From: Selaginella moellendorffii
Taxonomy: Eukaryota > Streptophyta > Lycopodiopsida > Selaginellales > Selaginellaceae
Assembly (NCBI RefSeq): GCF_000143415.4
Contig: NW_003314314.1
Span: forward strand, 220,291-284,290
Length of the DNA: 64,000 nucleotides
Reading direction: 5' to 3'
Shown: piece after piece, positions 37,803 through 47,146 of the stretch
How the letters are laid out: each line of letters opens with the position of its first letter
Position numbering within the stretch: position 1 is the stretch's first letter
Translations under genes and position numbers: made by a program
Notes under the pieces: generated by a model
Told to the model about the DNA's origin: nothing
The model's database searches: none
The model's input: only the letters and a program-made list of their open reading frames with translations

Positions 37803-38424
37803 AGCTTGCCCTTTGCAAAATGCCTTTAATGCCCTAACCCTTACTAAATGTATTTCACATTAATGTATAAATTAGTAATTGCCTAGCATATGCTATCCGG
37901 TTTGCAAACACTTTATAGTTTTTAAAAATTAAGTTGGAATAGTATCAAAATAGCAATTGTTGTGTTTGAGGAAGTAACTATAAACATGTAGGAAACTATC
38001 AGATCCCAGAAGCTATCTATATAACTACAAAATCCCATTACAAACACATAAAATAAACATTATAAAATCAATTACCTCCTACAATGCTACAAGACACTTT
38101 GGCTGGAAGTGTGCTTATGAATGTCTGGATCTAGCCACATAAAAGTTTGAAAGACAAAGGAAATCGTGAGAGTGTGCTGGTGGCAATAAAGAGATTGGGG
38201 AGCTATGAATCACAGCACTCTAGAAGCAATCCAGCAAGAAAATTGAAGATATGCAAACCTGGCATTTGCAATCGGTTTTGCACAGTGAAATCATAACCCT
38301 AGAGAAGAAGGTGCAGCATGAATCACCACTCTCAAGTGAGTCTACAACTTGATGGCAGAAGTGTCAATGCTTTAGAGAATTTGGTCAACATGAACGATTT
38401 CTTCTCTCGGCCCTAGAGCTTGGA

Positions 38425-38550
38425 CTTGGACCTTGTTTTCGCCCCTTTTTTCAAACCTGTGACGCATCCACAGCGCTCCTGCTCTATTCGCGCCTAATGC
38501 CTTTAATGCCCTAACCCTTACTAAATCTATTTCACATTAATGCGTTCGTT
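38425..38550 (-). repeat. Partial copy of the coiled-coil gene's 5' end
   Basis: Matches the first codons and upstream flank of the gene (37720-37870) with small deletions: the cgcccctttttt run, gacgcatcca, and cctttaatgccctaaccctt. It lies directly before an LRR fragment. Confidence 0.7.
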
Positions 38551-38760
38551 TAGTCTAATCCACATTTTTCGGCAGTCTATCCCGGAAGATGTTTACACAC
38601 TCTCATCTCTCAAGTATCTAGACGTGAGTAGAAACCAGCTCCAGGGACTTGTTCCAGAATGTTTCCAGCTTGAGAGTGCTGATCAAACCAGCTACAGTAT
38701 ACCATCTGACCTCAGTAAACTTCCAGAAGAAAACAAAGAAACAATATAGTAAATAAACAG
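38540..38760 (+). pseudogene. Leucine-rich-repeat fragment
   Basis: The 69-residue frame contains SIPEDVYTLSSLKYLDVSRN and QLQGLVPE, one plant extracellular-type LRR unit (LxxLxxLDLSxNxLxGxxP). There is no signal peptide, no kinase and no further repeats, so it is a stranded exon piece of an LRR receptor-like gene. Related copies lie at 7760-7990 and 41138-41383. The following non-coding 180 bp is shared with the 41.4-kb copy, showing that a larger block was duplicated. Confidence 0.7.
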
Positions 38761-39009
38761 TCTTTATGCATTTTCTTTGTTGGTGAATGTTTAGATGCTT
38801 ACCCTAGATGTGCCATTCTTGACATCCAAACTTCCTGACGTGACAAAATTTCAAGAGCATTGAATTTACAAGGTAAATGCATTCTCCTTAAAGCTTATTC
38901 TTTATGTCATGTAGGAAAATGCAAGTCAATTTTGGTCATGTTTGCTATTGAGCTGCATCTTGTTACCAAGCACACATACTTCTACCATGTAACGCATTTG
39001 ATTATAAGA

Positions 39010-39149
39010 TGAGATTTGGATATATTGTCACTGTGGATCTTTGGAACCTTGGGGATAAATGGGGATAAAATAGCCATTAAAGGGCTCTTTCATTAAACAA
39101 TTACTTTTTTTCCAATTGGTTTAAGGGGAGAGAGATAAAGTGTGTTACA
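39010..39149 (+). repeat. Left LTR of the miniature element
   Basis: 140 bp, TGAGATTTGG to GTGTTACA. Confidence 0.75.
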
Positions 39150-39463
39150 GTTGGTATCGGAGCAAATGGCACGAGTTTAATTCTCATTGATTAGTAGCTT
39201 AAAAATATAATATATTTTGAACAAGGTATTATACATATTGCCCTTGAGCAAGGTATTGCATACATCCTTCCTCTTGTGTAGGCTCAGTAGGGGTTGCTAG
39301 TTATTGTATGTATTGGGCAATGTGTACGTCCTTCCTCTTGTGAGCCTGTATTGTATGTATTGGGCAATGCGTACGTCCTTCCTCTTGTGTAGGCTTAGTA
39401 AGAGTTGCTAGTTAATAGTTAATAAGGACATTAACATCTCTGAAGGGGGGGGGGGGGGGGGGG

Positions 39464-39594
39464 TGAGTGTATCGCATGTAATCACGGTGGATTTTTAAAA
39501 CCTGGGGGGAAAAAGGGGGAAAAAAAACCTTTAAAGGGGCCCCCCAGGCCCCTTTTCCGGTTTTTTTAAGAGGAGAGAGATAATGTGTGTTATA
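39464..39594 (+). repeat. Right LTR of the miniature element
   Basis: 131 bp, TGAGTGTATC to GTGTTATA. The middle looks distorted into homopolymers compared with the left LTR, which may be a sequencing artefact. Confidence 0.65.
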
Positions 39595-39599
39595 TGCTA

Positions 39600-40225
39600 C
39601 CAATTTGCTTTTTGAAACTGTTGTATGACATTAAATTTAGCAGAAACAAAACTTTTTATTTGTTCTTTTTTAGATACAACGTCCATTCTGAGTTCATCGT
39701 CAAGCTCAGGTGGTTTAGAGGAAGGAGGAGAAGCTGTTTTTAGTGAATCAGAGTATGTGGAGTCAAGGACAATGTTAGGGATGATGCTATTGCTCATATG
39801 GTGGAAGAATTGTCATTAGATGGAGATCAAGATGCAAAGAAGCTTATTTTCAGCCTCAAGGAGATATTTGGTTTCAGCCATATCCCACTAAAGAAGCAAT
39901 CTTGAATTCTGAATAAAGAAGAACAGTATTTTTATGTACTACAAGCAATGCTTCAGTGAGGGATGCAAGTCATCCAACTTCCCAACTTCAACAATTTCAA
40001 GCAATACACTGTTATAACCTTGCACTAAATAACAAAGACAAAGAGGTTTAGCCTTGCCTCTTGAGGTTTTTTTAATTATTCCACATATAGTTGGGTTAAT
40101 AAATAGTGATTAAAAGTCTCTTGTTGCAAATTTTGCAACTTTTTAGTATTTAACTTACCATTAAAAGAAGATTAACCATTCTTCTTGCTTTGTTACTTAC
40201 TCTTCAATTGTGAATTCCTTGTTCT
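39600..40225. other. Stretch without a supported gene
   Basis: Short opposing frames at 39597-39819 contain a Ser/Gly-rich run but no recognisable domain. Nothing else supports a gene. Confidence 0.5.
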
Positions 40226-40234
40226 TGAGTTGTT

Positions 40235-40395
40235 TCAGCTTCGAGGCCGCCATGTCCATGGCTTCTGGGTGAACCTTGTTGTTGCCCTTGTGCGCCTTTT
40301 TTGGTCAAAAGAGAGACCACAAACCCATAGCTTGCCCTTTGCAAAATAACCCTTACTAAATCTATTTCACATGAATGTCTTTGTTTAATTTAGTC
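40235..40395 (-). repeat. Second partial copy of the coiled-coil gene's 5' end
   Basis: Matches 37680-37865 (ttcgaggccgcc, tccatggcttc, ttttttggtc, agagagaccacaaac) with a short deletion. It sits just beyond the 3' end of the truncated GMC oxidoreductase. Confidence 0.75.
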
Positions 40396-40427
40396 CCATA
40401 GTCTCTCTCAAAAACAATTACAGGATT

Positions 40428-41065
40428 TTAGGGTGATACCAGGCCGGTTGGCTTTAGTAAAGGATTCCTTCGATTTGGAGCAGCCACAATGCCACCAGAA
40501 GGCATGGGCTGAAAAACAGTGATGAAAGGGCTGAAGCTGGAAGTCAGTAAAACTTCTTCGAGTGTGTTGGCTCCACTCACGCACGTCTGCATATCAACAG
40601 AGTCTTTGAAGTAGTTAAAGGTGACTTGAGGATTATCATCAGCATTCAGAGTTAAAAGTCGGATCTCTCCACTTGAACGAGGCTTAGCGACCTTCTGCGT
40701 GACCACAACGATTGGACTCTTCTGCGGACTGCTTAACTCTTCGAAGTATGTTCCAGATGGATCGATCCCCACACTTTGAATGAGGGAAACTTCAACTGGG
40801 GATGGTGAGCCGATGTAGACTCTGGTGGATGGATTTTCAACTATGTGTTTTCCAACATCGGGGGAATCTGCAACCACTTTGATTTTCTTAGCTTGAAGGT
40901 GGTCTCTGGGGCCAATTCCACTAAGCATGAGCAGCTGAGGAGTGCCTATTGCACCTGCTGTGAGTATCACTTCACTTTTGGATGAATTCTGGAGAAGAAC
41001 AGTATACGTTTTCCCAGATAAACGGCCTGTGACTTGAACACCTACAGCTCTTGGAGTACCAGAAC
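40428..41065 (-). pseudogene. Truncated GMC (glucose-methanol-choline) oxidoreductase, HOTHEAD/mandelonitrile-lyase-like
   Basis: One exon starts after an acceptor-like AAATAG at 41066 and encodes GSGTPRAVGVQV onward. It includes the GMC signature GAIGTPQLLMLSGIGP and the downstream FNYFKDSVDMQTCVSG region typical of plant HOTHEAD-like members. The N-terminal FAD-binding (Rossmann) part is missing: upstream DNA holds an LRR fragment on the other strand. The frame ends at 40428 before the C-terminal HYHGG-type region with the catalytic His and Asn. It is therefore a fragment of a flavoenzyme, not a working gene, unless distant exons were lost from view. Confidence 0.8.
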
Positions 41066-41137
41066 CTATTTAAGAGAAACGAAAACACGTCAAACTTATA
41101 AAAACTGAATAATTCTCAAAGCTCAGACACCTCGGAC

Positions 41138-41400
41138 TTGCAGGAATCAACTCACAGGCTCCATCCCGGAAGATGTTTGCACACTAATTATCTAGACTTA
41201 AGTAGAAACCAGCTCCATGGACTCCTTCCATCCGGCCTCGAGAATTTGAGAGTGCTTGGCCTCGGATCCAGCTATGGAGCCAGATACCAGCTGAGCTTAG
41301 ACAACTTTCTAGCCTACACCAGCACAAGTTTGCTAGACGGAAGAAAACAAAGAAATGAGATTATAGCTGTGGTAAGTCAATAGTGTTTATGCATTTTGTT
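41138..41400 (+). pseudogene. Leucine-rich-repeat fragment
   Basis: Encodes YLDLSRNQLHGLLPSGLENL and LGLGSSYGARYQLSLDNFL, again one LRR unit plus the following segment. It appears to lack about 10 bp present in the 38.6-kb copy, which shifts the frame at its start. Both copies probably derive from one receptor-like gene. Confidence 0.7.
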
Positions 41401-42825
41401 TGTTGGTGAATGTCTACCATTGAATTCATGAGGTAAATGCTCTCTATCATTCTCCTTAAAGCTTATGCTCCAAATAGCTTTCTGTCATGCAGGAAAATGT
41501 CAAGTCAGTTTGTTCATGTTAGCATACATGTTTTTGCCACTGTGAAGGCCATTAGAACTTGTTCTAATTTAGATTTTTCATTATAACACAGTTAATCAGG
41601 TGAGTAAGTTTTTCAATATAGTCCTTCATTGTTTTGTTGAAAATATCAAAGTTCCATATGATCATTCTTCAAGATAATGGAATTGTGTATTCATTGTGAA
41701 GTAGGTTGCTTGCAAGCAAGTATGAGCAAGGTTGTCTGTTGCCATTTCTTGTCTGATGCTCCATGTTATGATGAGGGGCAATAAAAGCAACCTCAAACTC
41801 ATCTATGATAGACATTAATAGTTTTTTATTCGCAATGCATATAAGACTCTTCAAGCCAATTCCACTATCAAAGACTTACATTATGTAAAACCATTGGAAT
41901 AATCATTAAAATCTTTGCATCTAAGGTTCTTTTAGCAACCAAGAAATTCTTCACAATAATAATTAAATTAGACACTTGTCCACACTATCACCCAAAAATG
42001 TAGTGTTTTGAGTTGATTTATCAAAGAAGTTTACTTGGAGCATATATCATAGCCATTATACCATCCATCTCTTTTTGCATTTCCTCTTGCATTTTTTATT
42101 GATTTTTATTGAGGGGTTGCAACTCATGAATAACAATCTACATTGAGTTATTCTTCTTTATGACAAAAATTGTTGCACCAAATAAAGACTTACTTAGCTA
42201 AATAAATCCAAACTTAATTAGCTTTTTTGATTTATTGTTGAATTTTTTGCTTACCTTGGTAGATTTGCCTCATTCCTAGCTCTAGTATAATTTTATATTC
42301 TACATCTTGTAATGGAAGAATGAGGAAATTCAGATAGAAAGACATTGGCAAACTCTTTAAATTTGGTGCATTCGAGCACTATGCTGCCACTGTAGCGCTG
42401 CTAACACCTCTACTGCCTAAGAACGTGAAGAGCACACCGCCATCACCACCACATTGCAAAATCCCGGGACACTTTCCATGGATGGATGTGGTATCATCAT
42501 CATCCATCGCAACATGGTAACCTATGCTCATATCACATCTTGCATTACTGTCTTTCCTCCTACATGTGCTTTGTTCCCCTTAAGTCACGAATAAATAATA
42601 AATAAGTGCAGTTCTATAACAAAAAACCCACTTCAAATATATAACAAAGAGTATAACAATTGGAGGTTGAACTCCATCTTGAAATCATATATCCTTGATG
42701 CTACCGTACTATAGTGAGACATGTTTAATGCTCTACTTTATTTCCGGATCCACCTTCACCAACCATGGCATTCTAAAAATGAGATCCACATAATAGATAT
42801 CTATCGTGAATGTGATTTCGGTATC
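41401..42825. other. Stretch without a supported gene
   Basis: The first 120 bp repeat the flank of the 38.6-kb LRR copy. The rest is AT-rich, with no frame longer than about 60 codons and no recognisable content. Confidence 0.5.
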
Positions 42826-42829
42826 AGAA

Positions 42830-43560
42830 GTTACTTGTCGGCCAGTTCTTACAGACACTCTTTCCTTACTGCCACGACGGCAGGAGGTCGGTATTGTTAG
42901 ACCCTTTATTAGTCCCTATTGTGCTAGTGGAGTTAATTGGGCATTTCGAGTGTACTTAGACTAGACGAGCATAAGGACAGAATTTCTATGTGTTATTAGC
43001 TAAGCATATTTAGCATAGTAAGGAGTTCCCGTTTCATTATATCTTGCATTGGCTAGTGACAAGAACCCTCGTATATTGAGACTAGTCCTTCAATATTGCT
43101 AGATGATAGCTTACCGTGTTTACTAAACACCCTCACTATCATGCACTTTGTGTTAGTCTCACTTCGGTCTTAAATGCTATTTATGGAGAGTGTCTAGATT
43201 TACTCATTTGGTATATCTATAGAATGTAGAGATTGTCTTGAACACAACGGTGTTCATCCCATGTCCAATTTCGCAATTTAAGGATATTCCATATTTAGTA
43301 AGTTTTAGTACTGTTCACACTCAAGGACATTTAACCCTAAATATCTCAAGACCCTTAATTGATTGAAAAAGGGGGTGCATTCTTATTCATGGGCCCTTTC
43401 CCTCTATATTTGAACCCCAACGGATTGTCTCTCAAGTCATTCCCTTTGGTTTCTTACATTTATATTCCTAGAAGTGGCACCAAACTTCTTTACCCTATAC
43501 TTACATACCACCAAAATCTTATCAAGTTTTATGGCTTGATTAATTGCCTCTAAATCAAAT
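42830..43560 (-). repeat. LTR-like dispersed repeat, reverse copy
   Basis: Its reverse complement aligns with 29070-29430. The segment 43320-43460 is an inverted match to 45395-45550 (for example tttccctctatatttgaa in one and ttcaaatatagagggaaa in the other). Confidence 0.7.
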
Positions 43561-44715
43561 TTATCCTAAACATCCTTGCTTAAATGCAATGCTATTTGAG
43601 AATGCCTTTTAAAAATGGTAAAGTAAAGCCTTAGCTTGGTTCCATTATGCTGACTATTATTATAAGTAAATTGCACTAATGAAATATATAAATTCCATTA
43701 TCCTTGTCTTTAGTTAATGCTATAGTATAGTATATCCTCTACCAAGCCTTCACAAAGCTCTTCCAAAATCCATTAGTGAACTTTGAGTTTCAATCGCTGA
43801 CAATATCCTTTAACAAATTAAAATTAGAAAAAACCTCCAAATAAACTATAGCCAAGTTTTAGGTAGTGAAAGTTTTTTGAAGAACCAATGACTGCATATA
43901 CTTTATTAATTGATCCACTATAACCCATGTATTTGTGGCAAATAAGTGATGAAGTTCATAAAAATACTACATTAATGGCTTTGAGGAATAGATAAATGTT
44001 ACAAAAGCCCCTAACTTTTCCTATTTACCTGCTAATAAAGTTTGTATAACTTACAATAGTTGAGAATATCAAGCTTCAAATCCCTTCAATAAAAATTGCT
44101 GCTAATCAACTCCTATATTTTCTTCTATCTATAGCAAATACACACGACCATAACTCTTGCTTATAATGGAAAACAACTTTTACTCATATATAGATTATTA
44201 TTACTCCACAAGATTCAATGCTAAAAAGTGTATTCTATGGCATTGTAGTGTGATTTTATTAGACAATGGGAAGGATAACAACTTTGTTTTAGTAAAGTTT
44301 ATTAAAGAGTATAGTGTAGAGTTTTTCCATACATAGTAGAAGGTGTAACTACTTCTACATAATATTTTAATACTTGTGTTATAGGGCTATAAGTGTTCTT
44401 TGGCAAAACCATATTCTTAAATACTTTTTATTTTTTGGATATTGTAGCGCATGTGGTTTTGACCCTTTATCCTATGATGATTTACCATAGGATAACGCCA
44501 CGAAGAGGAACATAAACCCTCTTTATGCCACGTGACACATGCCACGTATCCAAGGACAGTGGTGTGAAACCCAAGTTTCAAGGCCTTGGGCCATTGAATG
44601 AAGGTACAGAGCCAAACTCCTAAGCATGGAGCTAAGGAGCGGCAGAATAGGACCACAGAGCAATTCCTAAGCATATAGCCTAAGGAGCGAAGGGATAGTA
44701 GCACAGAGTGACATG
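43561..44715. other. AT-rich stretch between inverted repeats
   Basis: No supported gene. The minus frame at 44417-44704 has no recognisable domain. Confidence 0.5.
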
Positions 44716-44719
44716 GAAT

Positions 44720-45560
44720 AGTCCTAGAGCTTTCAATATCCTAATGCAAGTACCAACATGCAAAACGAAGCCAAATGGAGTCTAGTGCTATTTCGACATA
44801 TCAGTGGCCTAATGCAAGGATATGAATACTCCACTAGCTAGCATGGTGTGGAACTTGAGCTTAAACCCAAACTGGACACAAAACAAGGGAAAACATGCAA
44901 ACATAAGCTAGCTATACCTCACGTTAGTTGGCCATGCCCGACCTATCCATTTGAAACCCCCCATATCCCCCCCACCCCCCCCATTGTTTGTTGAGGAACA
45001 GACACTTTGGGCTTTCACCCCAAGCCTCCCTTAGTACCAAGAGTTAGTCTCTGGGACAAGCTTGGGTTGGGTGACCTCCCGGAAAGTCTAAACTCACAAG
45101 CTTACATTTGGTATATTAGAGAGTCCAACTTAGGTCCAACTCTGTTAGTTGGCTAAGGGAATCACACCACATATTGATTGACATTTGGCTGGTCTAGTTT
45201 ACTCTTGCTGGGCTCGACCGAGGGGTAGGGTGTCAAGAACCACATATTGATTGACATTTGGCTGGTCTAGTTTACTCCCGCTAGGCTCGACTTGAGGGGA
45301 AGGGTGTCAAGAAAGCGGGGCTCTCGGGAAAGTTGCGGCTCTCAGCTTCCGTTCACGAGGGCGTGAACTTGCAGGAAAGTATGATGGATTGTAAGCAACT
45401 AAAGGGAATGATTTGAGAGACAATCTGTTGGGATTCAAATATAGAGGGAAAGGGCTCATGAATAAAAATGCACCCCTTTTTCCAATCGGTTAAGGGTCTT
45501 GGGATATTTGGGGTTAAACATCTCTAGGTGTGAATAGTACTAGGCTGGATGACTTCCCGG
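44720..45560 (+). repeat. LTR-like dispersed repeat, forward copy
   Basis: Related to 28745-29075 in direct orientation and to 43320-43460 in inverted orientation. It includes a C-rich run and the phrase ccaagagttagtctctggga, shared with 29040. Confidence 0.7.
45167..45312. repeat. Two-copy 73-bp tandem repeat
   Basis: The block starting ccacatattgattgacattt recurs 73 bp later with few differences, up to gggtgtcaaga. Confidence 0.85.
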
Positions 45561-45599
45561 GAAGTCCAAACTCAAGAGCTTATAATAAAGTGGAAGATT

Positions 45600-46460
45600 T
45601 TATTTTTATGCAAGTGATCTTTTTGTCAAGTCACCAATAGAACATTTTAGTGCTTTTGTGGAGTGATAAACTTTCTCATAGATATACTAGTTTATATGAA
45701 ATGTCAAGGTATATAGGTAAGATGGCTTATCAATTGCAATTGCCAGCTAAGGTGAAAATTCATTTGGCATTTTATGTCAACCAATTGAAAGGTGAATTGT
45801 TTTAAAGTGAAGAGTTTGATATATACAATTGTGGATGCTAGACTAGGAGCTTCTATAGTGTTCTTCAAAAAAAGTGATTACCTATAGAACTCATTATTGG
45901 GATAAAGACTTTATTTGGTGGGAGGAAGAATTGGTAGGCACAAACTTTAACCATATTTAAGTTGATCTTAATAAATTTATGGCTGTTTCAAAGTTTTTTA
46001 CTTTGAAGTGTGTGAACAATATACATTACTTCCTTGGCAAGGTGTAATATCTTTGTCATTTTGTTAGTCATCTTTCTAATGGTATTACACCATTGCAAAT
46101 ATTATTGAAGTTGTCAACATCATCTTTCATCTTCTCTGAAGACTATGAAAAAGCATTTATGAATCTCAAATAATTATTAACATATGCATGGATGCTTTTA
46201 ATATTATGTTGATGCAAGAGCATAAGTGTATTTAGTTAGTGTTATCCTATATCATATGTACATTGCAATTAGTAGAGGTGAACTATTCCATGACAAAAGA
46301 ATATTTAGCAGTAATTTAGAGTTTCAAGAAGTTTCATTCATACTTGCATGGTTTTTGAACATTGCTAGAAGGTGATCATTATTGAAGCAGAAGAATTTAG
46401 TTGGTCGTATTTTAAAGCTTAAGATATATGATTTCAAGGATTAGGTAAAAAGTTTTATGA
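45600..46460 (+). pseudogene. Fragments of Ty3/gypsy pol
   Basis: The segment 45700-45790 encodes YIGKMAYQLQLPAKVKIHLAFYVNQLK-like sequence typical of the integrase C-terminal region of chromovirus-type gypsy elements, followed by a chromodomain-like WDKDFIWWEEE remnant. At 46020-46180 comes an RT-end segment (FSEDYEKAFMNLK) and at 46280-46360 an RNase H piece (NYSMTKEYLAVI, FKKFHSYLHG). The order (integrase end before RT end) shows at least two broken pieces. Stops are frequent. Confidence 0.6.
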
Positions 46461-47146
46461 CTAATACTAACACCTTTCCTCAAGTTTCTCTCTTTTATTC
46501 GGTCTTTTCTCATGTTCATAACAAGTTTGTTATTTCAGCATCAGTGATTTTTTAGATAAGAATTCCATAATGTTAGCAGTTGCTATATTTGATATTTAAT
46601 TTCTATAAAATATAGTCTTTTGATGAAGTTTGTGAGGCTCAAAATGTTAAACCATGATTTTGATTAATGACTTGCTATTTCAACATTCAGATGCCTTAAA
46701 AATGATTTTCTTTGCTTTATAAAAATTGATCATGATGATCATTTGCAATTGATAACTGTATGATAGACTTTATATGCCCTTTTTGGTTGAAAGAGAGATT
46801 GACTCGTCTACAGTACTCTTGCTCCATCCATATTCGTTTAATCTAAGTTTTAGGACTAACCTTTAGACACATTAATGTAATTCAATTAATCTGTAATAAT
46901 CCCCTTGTAAGCTAATATTATTTGACCTGGTGATTCATTTTCACAGCACTACAAGGATTGAGAGAAAAGCATTGAATTTGTGTTCTTTCCTATGTACAAG
47001 CCGGTTTCGGGTCGGTCACTGAGGGGAAAATTGTGGAGTTTCGCTGTACCTGTCTTACACCTTTTGTTGTTCTCTAATGTACAGACGAGCGAGCGAGCGA
47101 GCCAGAGATAATAGAGTCATACCTCGAAGAGCTTCCCAGCGCTTGA
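46461..47146. other. Intergenic region and 3' flank of the AIPP2-like gene
   Basis: No gene seen in most of it. A short piece near 46780-46880 again resembles the flank of the coiled-coil gene (ttttggttgaaagagaga, ttcgtttaatctaa). The part just below 47147 is probably 3' untranslated sequence. Confidence 0.45.

Larger units (their letters stand above)
32040..38410. repeat. Segmental duplication, copy 2
   Basis: Direct copy of 1-7265 with two deletions relative to it (equivalent to about 672-955 and about 6510-6908) and small indels. It contains the second Glu/Gln/Lys-rich gene and an assembly gap. Confidence 0.9.
39010..39594 (+). mobile_element. Miniature LTR element (TRIM-like)
   Basis: Two short LTRs (39010-39149 and 39464-39594) flank about 314 bp of non-coding DNA. 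A primer-binding site TTGGTATCGGAGCAAATGG starts two bases after the left LTR (39151), and a purine run (gaa plus 19 G) directly precedes the right one. The internal DNA carries imperfect tandem copies of a segment with gtacgtccttcctcttgtg. There is no coding capacity. This is the layout of a terminal-repeat retrotransposon in miniature. No exact target duplication was seen. Confidence 0.78.

Noticed and set aside
44417-44704. Minus-strand 95-residue frame
   Set aside because: Lies at the edge of a dispersed repeat and has no recognisable content.
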